From: Winogradskyella sp. | Lineage (GTDB): Bacteria > Bacteroidota > Bacteroidia > Flavobacteriales > Flavobacteriaceae | Direction: 5' to 3' | Length of the DNA stretch: 50,059 nt | Assembly: GCA_030149175.1 (NCBI GenBank) | Contig: JASBSA010000025.1 | Coordinates: 1 to 50,059 of the forward strand | In this document: one piece after another, positions 8,090 through 17,454 of the stretch | Position numbering within the stretch: position 1 is the first letter of the stretch | Layout of the letters: every line of letters begins with the position of its first letter | Program-made: the position numbers and the translations under genes | Notes under the pieces: generated by a model | Database searches by the model: none | What the model was told of the DNA's origin: nothing | What the model saw: the letters and a program-made list of their open reading frames with translations, nothing else

Positions 8090-9466
8090 TTACTCCCAAA
8101 ACTCCTCGATCTCTTCCAAGGATTTTCCTTTCGTTTCTGGAATAAACTTATAAGTTAAAAAGATAATTACAAGAATAAACGCAATGAATATAAAGTATGG
8201 CATTGAACCATTCCAAGGTGCGCTATTATTAGCCTTGCTTTCCATTACCATTGGGAATGTTTGTGATACCAAATAGTTTGCCGCCCATTGCGCTGCTACT
8301 GCTACAGACATTGCCACGCTTCGTATTTTATTCGGGAACATTTCTGAGAGTATAACCCAAACTACAGGTCCCATTGACAACGCAAACGAACCAATAAATA
8401 CCAAAACTCCAATTAAGGATACCAAACCTACAGCGTTTTGTTGAAGTGATACTCCCAGTAACAAAAATCCAACAATCATACCTACAGATCCCACATAAAG
8501 TAGTGGCTTTCTTCCATATTTATCGACGGTGTACATTGCCACAAACGTAAATACAAGGTTTACAAATGCTAATAGTATTTGCTGTGCCAATACATCTTCT
8601 TTACCAAAGCCTAATGCTTTTTCAAAAATATCTGCTCCATAATACAGTACTGCGTTGATACCTGTAAACTGTTGTAAAACAGACAAAGCTGTTCCTATAA
8701 TTATAATAGCTAATATGGCTTTTGAGAAGTAATTAACTTTTACCTTAGGTTCATCCGATTTAAGTGAAGTCTTAATTTCTACCAACTCCTTTTGAGCCAT
8801 ATCCTCTCCGTGAACCTTATTTAAAATATCTAATGCTTGATTGTCTTCGCCTTTAATAGCCAACCATCTTGGACTTTTTGGCACAAAAAACAACAACACT
8901 AAAAACAACAAACTTGGCACGAGTTCTGACCAAAACATCCGCCTCCAACCGAATTGCAAGTTCTGTGCTTCGGTTAAGCTATTTCCAATAAAATAAGTAG
9001 CTAAAAACACAACGAAAAATCCGACCACGATAGCCAATTGGTAATACGTCACCATTTTACCTCTGATGTTACTCGGTGCGATTTCAGCAATATACATTGG
9101 TGCGTTCATCGAAGCGATCCCGATTCCCAGTCCACCAATAATTCTGAACACTACCAACATTGTAACAGTTTCAGGAAGTATTTCTGGCAAACCAGAGCCC
9201 CAAGCAGATATTGAAAATAAAACTGCCGAAATGATTAAGGACCATTTTCTACCAATCTTTATACTCAAAGGTCCTGCTAAAACGGCTCCTACAAAACAAC
9301 CTAATAAAGCACTACCTACAACCCAACCCTTTAAAGTTGCATCGAGTTCAAAGTACTTACTTAGGTAAAATTGTGCACCATTAATAACGCCTGTATCATA
9401 GCCAAATAATAAACCGCCGAGGGCAGAAATAGCCGTAATCAGTAATAAGAAAGATTTTTTGTTCAT
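8090..9466 (-). CDS. MFS sugar porter (SP family, XylE/GLUT-like)
   Basis: This 458-residue protein has twelve predicted membrane helices and the full set of sugar porter signatures: GYDTGVINGA in TM1, GRK in the first loop, PKSPRWL after TM6, QQFTGINAVLYYG in TM7, VDKYGRKPLL in the 8-9 loop and PETKGKSLEEIEEF at the C-terminus. Family members move glucose, xylose, galactose or similar monosaccharides across the inner membrane, usually with protons. It is the last gene of the PUL in transcription order, 111 bases after the EEP gene, and would import the monosaccharide released in the periplasm. With a GH144/GH3 core, glucose is the simplest guess. The longer gap allows a separate promoter. 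Confidence 0.92.
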   Translation of the reverse strand: MNKKSFLLLITAISALGGLLFGYDTGVINGAQFYLSKYFELDATLKGWVVGSALLGCFVGAVLAGPLSIKIGRKWSLIISAVLFSISAWGSGLPEILPETVTMLVVFRIIGGLGIGIASMNAPMYIAEIAPSNIRGKMVTYYQLAIVVGFFVVFLATYFIGNSLTEAQNLQFGWRRMFWSELVPSLLFLVLLFFVPKSPRWLAIKGEDNQALDILNKVHGEDMAQKELVEIKTSLKSDEPKVKVNYFSKAILAIIIIGTALSVLQQFTGINAVLYYGADIFEKALGFGKEDVLAQQILLAFVNLVFTFVAMYTVDKYGRKPLLYVGSVGMIVGFLLLGVSLQQNAVGLVSLIGVLVFIGSFALSMGPVVWVILSEMFPNKIRSVAMSVAVAAQWAANYLVSQTFPMVMESKANNSAPWNGSMPYFIFIAFILVIIFLTYKFIPETKGKSLEEIEEFWE

Positions 9467-9577
9467 ATCGATTTAGTGTTTAGTTAGTTTTCAAAGTTTA
9501 AATGTAGGTGAACTCAATTCAAAAGTGATTTAAAAACTGTCCACAATAGTATGTTTAAAGTCAAAAATCATTGCCTG

Positions 9578-10402
9578 TTACAATGTAATATTTATAAGGA
9601 CTGGTAAATGATCTGATGGATATTTTAAATCCCAGTTATCACTCAATACTGCATATTTGTTCACTTTAACATCTTCTGAAACGAAAATATAATCTATTCT
9701 CCTTGTAACGGGTTGGTCAAAATGAAACCCATTGAATGTGCCTTCTGGACCAAAATCAACCTTAGCAGTCTCTTTTGAATCTCTCAACGCTTCTTTTATA
9801 TGAAGAATACTTTTATGGTTAGGTTCCATATTAAAATCACCGGTTAAAAACACAGGATAATTTTCAGTATTCAAACTTTTGATTTTATCGAGAATTAAAA
9901 TAGCACTATTATTTCTGGCTTCCTTACCAACGTGGTCAAAATGGGTATTGAATACCCAAAACTTTTGCTTGGTTTGTTGATTTTCAAACAACGCATAAGT
10001 ACACACACGATTACAAACGGCATCCCAACCCATACTTACTTTATCTGGTGTTTGCGATAGCCAAAAAGTTGAAGATTGAAGCACTTTCATTTTATTCATA
10101 TTGTAAAAAATAGCCGAAAATTCACCTTCATTTTTTCCGTCGTCCCTGCCTACACCAACAAAGCTGTAACCCGTTAAAAGACTATCCAAATCTTTCATTT
10201 GGTTGGGCATCGCTTCTTGCACACCCAAAACATCAGGTTCATAAAAATTGATTTGATTGACCATAAAAGGTTTACGGTTTGACCAACTGTTTTTACCTTC
10301 TTTTGGGTAATCTAACTTAATGTTGTAGGTCATTATTTTCAAGTCTTGTGATGACACTGAAAATGAAGTTATTACTGATAGTATAATTAGAAAATTTCTC
10401 AT
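9578..10402 (-). CDS. Secreted endonuclease/exonuclease/phosphatase (EEP) family phosphoesterase
   Basis: A 274-residue protein with a signal peptide (MRNFLIILSVITSFSVSSQ). The EEP fold motifs are all present: MTYNIKLD, DVLGVQEA (metal-binding Glu), FNTHFDH, GDFNMEP, RIDYIF and SDHLPV (C-terminal catalytic Asp-His). The family hydrolyses phosphodiester or phosphate bonds in nucleic acids, inositol phosphates or sphingomyelin. Its start overlaps the stop of the GH43-like gene by one base (TAATG), so it is co-translated with the PUL enzymes. A periplasmic, co-expressed phosphoesterase in a glycan operon may remove a phosphodiester substituent from the glycan; that role is inference. The catalytic residues look intact. 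Confidence 0.85.
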   Translation of the reverse strand: MRNFLIILSVITSFSVSSQDLKIMTYNIKLDYPKEGKNSWSNRKPFMVNQINFYEPDVLGVQEAMPNQMKDLDSLLTGYSFVGVGRDDGKNEGEFSAIFYNMNKMKVLQSSTFWLSQTPDKVSMGWDAVCNRVCTYALFENQQTKQKFWVFNTHFDHVGKEARNNSAILILDKIKSLNTENYPVFLTGDFNMEPNHKSILHIKEALRDSKETAKVDFGPEGTFNGFHFDQPVTRRIDYIFVSEDVKVNKYAVLSDNWDLKYPSDHLPVLINITL

Positions 10403-12249
10403 TATTCAATAAAAATTAATTGACTTTGTTCTGAAATTCCGTTTTCATTAAACGCTTCGATAGTGAAATAATATGGTGTATCTCTATCCAAACAACGCAT
10501 AAAATGTGAGTTGGTATCATAGACTTGCCAAGATTGATACAGTTTGTCTGTTGCTATTCCCCAACGGATATTATACCCTTGAGCGCCTTCAACGGCATCC
10601 CAAGAGAATGATGCATCTCTTCGATCTTCTTCTCGATTAATTTTGAAATTTGAAACCTTGTTTGGTGCTTCACCTAAACCAAGCCCGAAGACTCTAACTT
10701 CAGACATTGCAAAGTTATTTCCTGGTACTTTTACATTGCTATATCTAACGTATTTTGCTTTTACAGGTTCATCTAAAACTAGGTAAGCGTTTGGCGCATC
10801 AATATCAGTTTTACTTCTGTCTACAACCGTTTTCCAGTTTTTACCATCTTCTGAAGTTTCAATAGTAAATTGATGTTTTAATCCTTCAACACGTGTATAA
10901 ATTCCAGATTCGTGATCGTGATAGTTTAGTTGAATGGCGTGTACGGTTCCTTCATTTAATAATTCGATAGTCATCCATTGTGTATCGTCATTAGCTTCGG
11001 CAACCCAAAATGTTTTTGGGTTTTCGTCAGTTAAAACGTTTGCTATTATTTGTCCTTTAGCATTAGTTTCTGTTGGGATTTCTTTTACTTCAACTTCATC
11101 ATCATTAGACGTAAATTTCATGATTTGTTGAAGCGATGACGATACCGTTACATTTCCTTTATAGGATAGCAGCATCCAACCGTTATGCTGTCCAGCTTTT
11201 GTTGGATGATTTGGACCAAAACGAGGATAATCGCCGTACGAGGTGTTGCTGTACATTAAACCATCGTCGTCAAAATAGGTAGGAAACATGCACAAACGAC
11301 GTTCCCATTGCGCATTAGATGCCAACGCCATAGTCGCAAAATGCCAGTATTGACCGTTGGTTTGCTTTACTGTAATACCGTGTCCTGCACCATTAGTAAA
11401 TCCACCAGGTTTAAAACTCATCGGATTATTTTTCATGTAGGTGAATGGTCCAAGTGGCGAATCGCCTATATACACACCATCTGCATAGACATTAAATTGT
11501 GTGCCTGGTGCGGCGTATTGTAAGTAATATTTTCCGTTGTGTTTGGTCATTGAAGCACCTTCCATATAACCTTCTTTTAAGGTTGGATGAAAGTTGTTTT
11601 CGCCAAAACGTTCCCAACCGTGCTTTTCTTCATCTAAATTTATCAACTCTTCTCTAACGCCAGTTTCTAAAAAGCGGTCGTCTTTATTCAACATTTTTAC
11701 ACGAATAGGATGCACGTTAGAACTTCCCCAATAGAGATACGACTTGCCATCATCGTCAATAAATAATTCGGAATCTTGAATGTTGTTTGAAATTGAAGCC
11801 GTTGGTGTCCATAATCCTTTTTTTGGATCATCGGTGTACAAAATACTGCCATAACCCGCAGGATCACCAGCAAAATAAACCAAGGAATCTTTATAGTTGA
11901 ACGCTGTTGGTGCGTTGCTACCTTCAAAAAACCATTGTTGTGGTTTTATGAATTTCCAATTCACTAAATCTGTAGAATGCCAATAGCCGAACGAACGTGT
12001 AACGAACATATAGTACTCACCTTTAAACTCGATGACTGCTGGATCTGCACCAGAACGATAAGATTGGTTTCTAGCAGAATTATAAACCATATAGGTGTAA
12101 TCGATGTCAAGCGGATTGATGTAAGTTTCTGAGTATGTTTCAGATGTTTCCTTTTCCGCTGAAAGAGAAGTATTATCTGTACTCTTATTGATGTCTTCTT
12201 TACAGGAAAATATAGTTGCTGTTATGAATAGCAAAAGAAGGTTTCTCAT
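10402..12249 (-). CDS. GH43-like glycosidase lipoprotein with F5/8 C and FN3 domains
   Basis: The start at 12249 replaces the track's 12288 because it gives a lipoprotein signal (MRNLLLLFITATIFSC, Cys16) and avoids overlap with the sulfatase. The 615-residue product has a five-bladed GH43-type domain (about residues 45-370) with the three acidic motifs: SGADPAVI (base Asp69), IQDSELFIDD (Asp) and YMEGASMTK (acid Glu). A discoidin/F5-8 type C carbohydrate-binding domain (about 385-515) and a fibronectin III domain (about 520-615) follow. GH43 enzymes are mostly arabinofuranosidases, xylosidases or galactosidases, so this enzyme may trim side chains; the subfamily cannot be assigned by eye. It sits four bases after the sulfatase and overlaps the EEP start. 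Confidence 0.8.
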   Translation of the reverse strand: MRNLLLLFITATIFSCKEDINKSTDNTSLSAEKETSETYSETYINPLDIDYTYMVYNSARNQSYRSGADPAVIEFKGEYYMFVTRSFGYWHSTDLVNWKFIKPQQWFFEGSNAPTAFNYKDSLVYFAGDPAGYGSILYTDDPKKGLWTPTASISNNIQDSELFIDDDGKSYLYWGSSNVHPIRVKMLNKDDRFLETGVREELINLDEEKHGWERFGENNFHPTLKEGYMEGASMTKHNGKYYLQYAAPGTQFNVYADGVYIGDSPLGPFTYMKNNPMSFKPGGFTNGAGHGITVKQTNGQYWHFATMALASNAQWERRLCMFPTYFDDDGLMYSNTSYGDYPRFGPNHPTKAGQHNGWMLLSYKGNVTVSSSLQQIMKFTSNDDEVEVKEIPTETNAKGQIIANVLTDENPKTFWVAEANDDTQWMTIELLNEGTVHAIQLNYHDHESGIYTRVEGLKHQFTIETSEDGKNWKTVVDRSKTDIDAPNAYLVLDEPVKAKYVRYSNVKVPGNNFAMSEVRVFGLGLGEAPNKVSNFKINREEDRRDASFSWDAVEGAQGYNIRWGIATDKLYQSWQVYDTNSHFMRCLDRDTPYYFTIEAFNENGISEQSQLIFIE

Positions 12250-12253
12250 CTGT

Positions 12254-13957
12254 TTAAAGTTTTTTGTCGGTGTCTGTAATTGGATCATAAGATGTTCCTG
12301 TTTTACCTCTCAGTTTTTCAAACTGTTTGTAAGCGCGCTCAACTTGTTCTTTTGGCCCTTGCTTAAATTCCTCGTCAGTGACTTTATATTTTTCTTGAAG
12401 TTCGGCAAGTTGTGTTCTTAGTTCAGATTCAATCTCATCGTATTCAGGATTATTAATTTGATTGTTTATTTCCTTTGGATCTTCTTCTAAATCGTACAAT
12501 TCCCAAGTATCAATATCATCGTAAAAATGCATCAACTTGTAACGCTTGGTTCTAATGCCGTAGTGCTTTTTCACCATATGAAATGCTGGATAGTCATAAT
12601 AATGATAATACACAGCATCTCTAAAATCTTCGTTTTTATTATAGGTTTTTTCTAGCAATGGACGTAACGACTTACCCTGCATATCGTTAGGAATTTCAGC
12701 TTGTGCATAATCCAAAAACGTTTCAGCAAAATCGAGATTTTGGGTTAAATCTTCGATGACCGTTCCCGGTTTAATAGCTTTAGGATACTTTACCAATAAA
12801 GGCATTGCCAACGATTCTTCGTACATATAACGCTTGTCAAACCAGCCTTTTTCACCTAAATAAAAACCTTGATCGGTCGTGTAAATAACGATGGTATTTT
12901 CGGCTAGACCGTTTTCTTCCAAGTAATCCAATACTCTGCCAACACCTTCATCTACCGATGCGATGGTTGCTAAATACTCTTGAAGATAGCGCTGTCCTTT
13001 CCACTCGGCCAATTCCCTACCCGAAAGATTGGCTTTATGAAAGGCATCGTTTTTTGGCTGATAGGCTCTATCCCAAGCGGCGCGTTGTTCTGGTGTCATA
13101 CGTTCAAAATCGGTTTTCCAAGGATTCCAAGCCAGTTCTGGACTTCCTTCTTTTTTAGTCATTTTTAAATCGTGACCTTCATACATATCCTTGTAAATGG
13201 TTTGTTGCTGGTCTTTTGAGCCGAGTGATCCTTCGTGTGCTGTAAAATAAGTTTCCGGTAACGGGAATTTTATAGAATCGAATTTATTGACGTGACGCAA
13301 TGCTGGCATCCAATTTCTATGTGGTGCTTTGTGCTGAAGCATTAACATAAAAGGTTTGTCAGAATCTTTTACACGCTCTAAATACGCCAATCCGTCTTCG
13401 GTGATAATATCTGTAGCATAACCTTCAATTTGAGTGGTATCGGCTTCTTTTGTGGTTTCATTCAAACCGATAAAATCAGGATTGTAATAATTCCCCTGGT
13501 CTTTTAAGATATGCCAATAATCAAAGCCTTCAGGATTGCCGTGCAAATGCCACTTTCCGATCATTGCGGTATTGTAGCCGGCCTCTTGAAGCAACTTAGG
13601 AAAGGTTTGTTGACTGCCATCAAAACGGTTGCCGTTCATTCTAAAGCCATTAACGTGACTAAACTTTCCCGTTAAAATCACAGCACGACTTGGTCCGCAA
13701 ATAGAATTGGTACAAAAGTTATTTTTAAACAACGCACCTTCTTCTGCAATTCGGTCGATGTTTGGTGTTGGTGCCAATTGACTGATGGGATGACCATACG
13801 CACTAATGGCTTGTTCGGCGTGGTCATCTGCCATTATATATACAATGTTTGGTCTTTTTGAGTTCTCGACTGTGCTGGAACTGACATCGTCTTTGGTCTT
13901 TTCTTTACAAGATTGAAAAGTTAAAAGGCCTATTAATAAGATTGAAATATATCGCAT
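12254..13957 (-). CDS. Formylglycine-dependent (S1 family) sulfatase lipoprotein
   Basis: The 567-residue protein has a lipoprotein signal (lipid Cys17, FQSC). The core is a classic type I sulfatase: NIVYIMADDH (metal Asp44/Asp45), then SICGPSRAVILTGK, in which Cys87 of the C-x-P-S-R motif would be converted to formylglycine. The downstream GKWHLHG and TTDQGFYLGEKGWFDKRYMYEESL are also typical. It should remove sulfate esters from a carbohydrate in the periplasm or at the surface. The maturase is not in this window and must be encoded elsewhere. It overlaps the upstream alpha/beta hydrolase stop by one base. Its presence indicates that the target glycan, or part of it, is sulfated. Confidence 0.92.
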   Translation of the reverse strand: MRYISILLIGLLTFQSCKEKTKDDVSSSTVENSKRPNIVYIMADDHAEQAISAYGHPISQLAPTPNIDRIAEEGALFKNNFCTNSICGPSRAVILTGKFSHVNGFRMNGNRFDGSQQTFPKLLQEAGYNTAMIGKWHLHGNPEGFDYWHILKDQGNYYNPDFIGLNETTKEADTTQIEGYATDIITEDGLAYLERVKDSDKPFMLMLQHKAPHRNWMPALRHVNKFDSIKFPLPETYFTAHEGSLGSKDQQQTIYKDMYEGHDLKMTKKEGSPELAWNPWKTDFERMTPEQRAAWDRAYQPKNDAFHKANLSGRELAEWKGQRYLQEYLATIASVDEGVGRVLDYLEENGLAENTIVIYTTDQGFYLGEKGWFDKRYMYEESLAMPLLVKYPKAIKPGTVIEDLTQNLDFAETFLDYAQAEIPNDMQGKSLRPLLEKTYNKNEDFRDAVYYHYYDYPAFHMVKKHYGIRTKRYKLMHFYDDIDTWELYDLEEDPKEINNQINNPEYDEIESELRTQLAELQEKYKVTDEEFKQGPKEQVERAYKQFEKLRGKTGTSYDPITDTDKKL

Positions 13958-14844
13958 TACTCTTTGGTTTTTATAATTTTTGTTTGAATGACTTCATCAT
14001 TAAGCATTGTACGTTCAAAAAAATTGAAAACTATATCCAATTCTTCGTATGGGATCCTTGAGATTTCGTGTCGCGCATCTTTAACAATGTTGAAATAGTA
14101 AGACGTTTCAAATTCATCTAATTTATTTGCAATAATTTTAGAACCATCCAACATTATATAACCATCTTTAGTTGAATCGCAGTAGTGATGTGGCGCGTTA
14201 CCAAAAGGCACCAATTGGTCTTTTGTACCGTGATATAAAACCGCAGGAACCGCATTGTCCGTGGTTAGATAACTGGCATCTACCATTGCGCCAGCACAAG
14301 AAAACACTCCTGCAAATTTCACTTCGCTATACGCTTCTGCATTGTCCACAAAATATTCGCGCATAAAAACCGCATTTAAAATGCCTTCTGCACCTGCGCT
14401 ACTGCCACCAGCAATGATTTTCGTGGTATCGATTTGAAGTTCATTAGCGTGTTCAACCACATATTTTGCGGCATCCATATAATCGATTGCAGCTTGTTTA
14501 AAGGTTTCCAATTTTTCGTCTTTGGTACAATTGCAACCAAAACCTGTTGACGTTCCTTTTCTGAGCAAACGATATGAGATTGAAATACCAATATAATTCT
14601 GTTCTTTTGCAGCGTATCTTACCAAGTTTTCATCGTCTATATAATCCCTGTGGCCCACTGCAAATCCGCCACCGTGCATCCAAAGTAACACTGGTAAAGT
14701 ATCTGATTTCTTAATGTTTTCTGGTGTATAAACATCTAGTTTTAGTGTGTCATTCCCTTTTATAGCGTAGGTGTATGTCGCTTTGTTTTGTGCTGAAAGT
14801 GATAACACAAAAAAGAATATAAAAACTTTTATTAAAATTTTCAT
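13957..14844 (-). CDS. Secreted alpha/beta hydrolase, HSL/carboxylesterase-like
   Basis: A 295-residue protein with a signal peptide (MKILIKVFIFFFVLSLSAQ). It carries the oxyanion-hole motif HGGGF (residues 57-61), nucleophile elbow GSSAG (Ser149), an acid in GTKDQLVP and the histidine in DARHEI. These are the marks of the hormone-sensitive-lipase-like carboxylesterases. In a PUL it most likely removes acyl groups such as acetate from the glycan so that the glycosidases can act. A short Cys-rich insert (GFGCNCTKDE) could form a disulfide or loop near the active site. It lies directly between GH2 and the sulfatase with no spacing. Confidence 0.85.
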   Translation of the reverse strand: MKILIKVFIFFFVLSLSAQNKATYTYAIKGNDTLKLDVYTPENIKKSDTLPVLLWMHGGGFAVGHRDYIDDENLVRYAAKEQNYIGISISYRLLRKGTSTGFGCNCTKDEKLETFKQAAIDYMDAAKYVVEHANELQIDTTKIIAGGSSAGAEGILNAVFMREYFVDNAEAYSEVKFAGVFSCAGAMVDASYLTTDNAVPAVLYHGTKDQLVPFGNAPHHYCDSTKDGYIMLDGSKIIANKLDEFETSYYFNIVKDARHEISRIPYEELDIVFNFFERTMLNDEVIQTKIIKTKE

Positions 14845-17445
14845 TTAGTCCAATTTTTCAATTAAAATACCGCTAATCACAGGCAAACCTTTAACGGCAT
14901 TGAGCTTTAAGGTTAAACCTTTTTTCGTTTGAATATTAGTCTTAAGCGTTACGCCATATTTTTCAGGATAAGCTTGGGCTAAATTCAATTGCTTTTCGAT
15001 TAATTTGTCGTTAATATATACATCAAAAATGCGTTGTTTTTTATCCGTTTCAGAAGTGTTACCTGAAAGGTTATAAATGTTTTCGGTTGGTTTTATTTGT
15101 GGCTCAACAAAATATAAGGTCACGTCGTAATTGCCTTCTAGAACGTCCACTTTATATTCTTCACAACCTTCTAGCAAGGTTTGGAACAAAGGTTCTGCAT
15201 TGGTGTTTTTGATATTATGTGGCAGACCTTGATTTTTGTCTTTGGTCATTCTGTAAGCTGTTCCGTTTTTATGACCAAACCAGCCTTCTTTATAAGGTTG
15301 GTCTGGTACAAAAGTGATGTTTTGTTCTTCATCATAAAAATTGAAATGCGACCCAATGTTGATTCCTAGTCGCTTAAAATCAATAAAATCTAATTTTCCA
15401 ACACGATTAACTTTTATTATTTTTTCTTCGGAAATAATTTGAGCTGAAACCTTAATTTTGTTGTTTCCATTTTTGAAAGGCATATCGATAGTTACCGAAC
15501 CATTTTCAACTTTATAATCACCTAAATTATTCTCATTTAAACTTACGCTTACCTCACTTTCATTTGAATATATTTGAACTGGAAATGTTTCATTTTGAAA
15601 CAATGTTAATCCTTTTAAATAATCCGTTGCGATATGAACTACTGGTGTATCATCCTCTAAAACCGATTTGTACCAATAGTAGATATCCTTTGGTGTTCGG
15701 TCGTATTGCACAAGTCCTTTTTGATTAACGTGCGGAATGGCATCACCTCGAAATTCCGAACCAAAATCTGCAAAATTCCAAGCTGTCATTCCCGTTATAA
15801 AAGGTCGGTCGGTAATCTGTTTGTAGTACGATTGATGCAGTTTTGCTTGATAATTGGTAGAAAAATCGAACTTTTTAGGCGTTTTGGTAAAAATCCGAAC
15901 ATCAGCACCAGGACCATATTCTGACAATAAAAGCGAACGATTTGGAAAACGTTTATGCTGCTCATCCAGAAATTTTCCTAAATCTTCGATCTGTTTATCG
16001 TACCAACCAAAATAAAGATTCCAGCCCAAAAGCATTGGTATATCCGCAATACCTGTTTCATTATACACTTCTGAATTATGGCAAGCCATAACTGTTATGT
16101 GATTTGGCGCTAGTGTTCTGGTTAAATCTTCAAGCTGTGTAGCTAATTTTAGTGATGTCTTTTTTAATTCGGTTTTTTCTTCGTCTGTTAAATTTCGGTT
16201 GAAAACCAAACGAATAAAAATTTCATTCATATATCCAAACATTACGACAGAAGGGAAATTGTGATACTGTTTGATATGCTCTTTTTGCATATTTAGACTT
16301 GTTTCAAAATAACTTTCTGAATCTGATACCAGATTTATTACAGGTATTTCTGTCCAAACTAAAATACCGAGTTCATCACAAAGCTGATAGAGTTCTCTGT
16401 TGTGTGGGTAGTGAGCAAATCGAATGACATTTGCGCCCATACTTTTTATGAGGTGAATATCTTGTTTTTGCAACTCGATTGGCACGGCGTTACCGTAGTC
16501 TTTATAATCTTGGTGGCGATTAACACCTATTAATTTAATCGGTTTTCCATTTAAAAAGAAACCTTTTTCTGGGTCTACAGTCGCCCAACGAAAGCCTAAA
16601 TTAGACTCTTTTTGATCTAAAACGGTTCCGTTTTTATCACTTAAGGTCAGTTGTAACTTATACAAATACGGATCGTCTGGTGACCATAATTTTGGATTCT
16701 TAATATCTGGATAATTAACTTCAATGGTTTTTGTTTCGTTTGCTTTCAGTTTAAGTCTTTGATGGTCTTCTCTAAAAAGATTTCCTTCAGCATCAAAAAT
16801 CTTAAGTTCTAAATGTGTTTCGGTTTTTTTATCAAAATTGTCAATTAAAACTTTAACCTTAACACCAGCTTTTTCATTGGAAACATCGTAGTAATTCACA
16901 TAAAAACCTTCGGAAGCAAAATCCTTTAAACTAAAGTGCTGCTTGGGAACTTTTATTAATTCGACATCTCGATAAATTCCACCGTAAAAGGTGAAATCCG
17001 CATCTAATGGTGGAATATTAACGTTATGGGAATTATCGACTTCAACTTCAATTAAGTTATAAGCATCGAAGTTTAAAAACGATGTGATATTTGCATTAAA
17101 AGCTGTGTAACCACCTTTATGATTCACAGCTTTTTTGCCGTTTACAAAAACTGTAGCTTCTTGATTAACCGCATTAAATTTTAAGTAAAATATTTGGTCT
17201 TTGTCTTCTGAAGACACAAAGATTTGCTTCTTGTAATAACCTAATCCACGACGATAGCCACGCTCATCATTAAAGGCATCATCCTTGTTCCAAGTATGAG
17301 GAATGTTTACGATTTCCCAATTGGTTTTATCTTCGGAATATTGCCATCCAGAATTAATAGTTTTTGATTGTGAGACACAAAAAAAAGGGGAAGCCACACA
17401 CAACATAAAGCTTAATAAAAACATTCTATGGTTTATGTGTGGCAT
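14845..17445 (-). CDS. GH2 family glycoside hydrolase with C-terminal malectin-like domain
   Basis: The 866-residue enzyme has a signal peptide (the Met at residue 8 is an alternative start), a jelly-roll sugar-binding domain (about 30-165), an Ig-like domain (about 170-285) and a TIM barrel (about 290-600). The acid/base is Glu408 in GYMNEIF, and the nucleophile is Glu509 in LLLSEYGPG. Upstream barrel motifs GVNRHQDY and RFAHYPHN match beta-galactosidase/beta-glucuronidase relatives. The C-terminus (about 700-866) looks like a malectin/CBM57-type binding module. GH2 activities include beta-galactosidase, glucuronidase and mannosidase; which one applies is not evident. It lies nine bases after the GH3 gene. 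Confidence 0.88.
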   Translation of the reverse strand: MPHINHRMFLLSFMLCVASPFFCVSQSKTINSGWQYSEDKTNWEIVNIPHTWNKDDAFNDERGYRRGLGYYKKQIFVSSEDKDQIFYLKFNAVNQEATVFVNGKKAVNHKGGYTAFNANITSFLNFDAYNLIEVEVDNSHNVNIPPLDADFTFYGGIYRDVELIKVPKQHFSLKDFASEGFYVNYYDVSNEKAGVKVKVLIDNFDKKTETHLELKIFDAEGNLFREDHQRLKLKANETKTIEVNYPDIKNPKLWSPDDPYLYKLQLTLSDKNGTVLDQKESNLGFRWATVDPEKGFFLNGKPIKLIGVNRHQDYKDYGNAVPIELQKQDIHLIKSMGANVIRFAHYPHNRELYQLCDELGILVWTEIPVINLVSDSESYFETSLNMQKEHIKQYHNFPSVVMFGYMNEIFIRLVFNRNLTDEEKTELKKTSLKLATQLEDLTRTLAPNHITVMACHNSEVYNETGIADIPMLLGWNLYFGWYDKQIEDLGKFLDEQHKRFPNRSLLLSEYGPGADVRIFTKTPKKFDFSTNYQAKLHQSYYKQITDRPFITGMTAWNFADFGSEFRGDAIPHVNQKGLVQYDRTPKDIYYWYKSVLEDDTPVVHIATDYLKGLTLFQNETFPVQIYSNESEVSVSLNENNLGDYKVENGSVTIDMPFKNGNNKIKVSAQIISEEKIIKVNRVGKLDFIDFKRLGINIGSHFNFYDEEQNITFVPDQPYKEGWFGHKNGTAYRMTKDKNQGLPHNIKNTNAEPLFQTLLEGCEEYKVDVLEGNYDVTLYFVEPQIKPTENIYNLSGNTSETDKKQRIFDVYINDKLIEKQLNLAQAYPEKYGVTLKTNIQTKKGLTLKLNAVKGLPVISGILIEKLD

Positions 17446-17454
17446 AATTAGCTA

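Noticed and set aside
12254-13957. OpgB-like phosphoglycerol transferase
   Set aside because: It would suit a glucan theme, but CGPSR with the full type I sulfatase layout indicates a formylglycine sulfatase.
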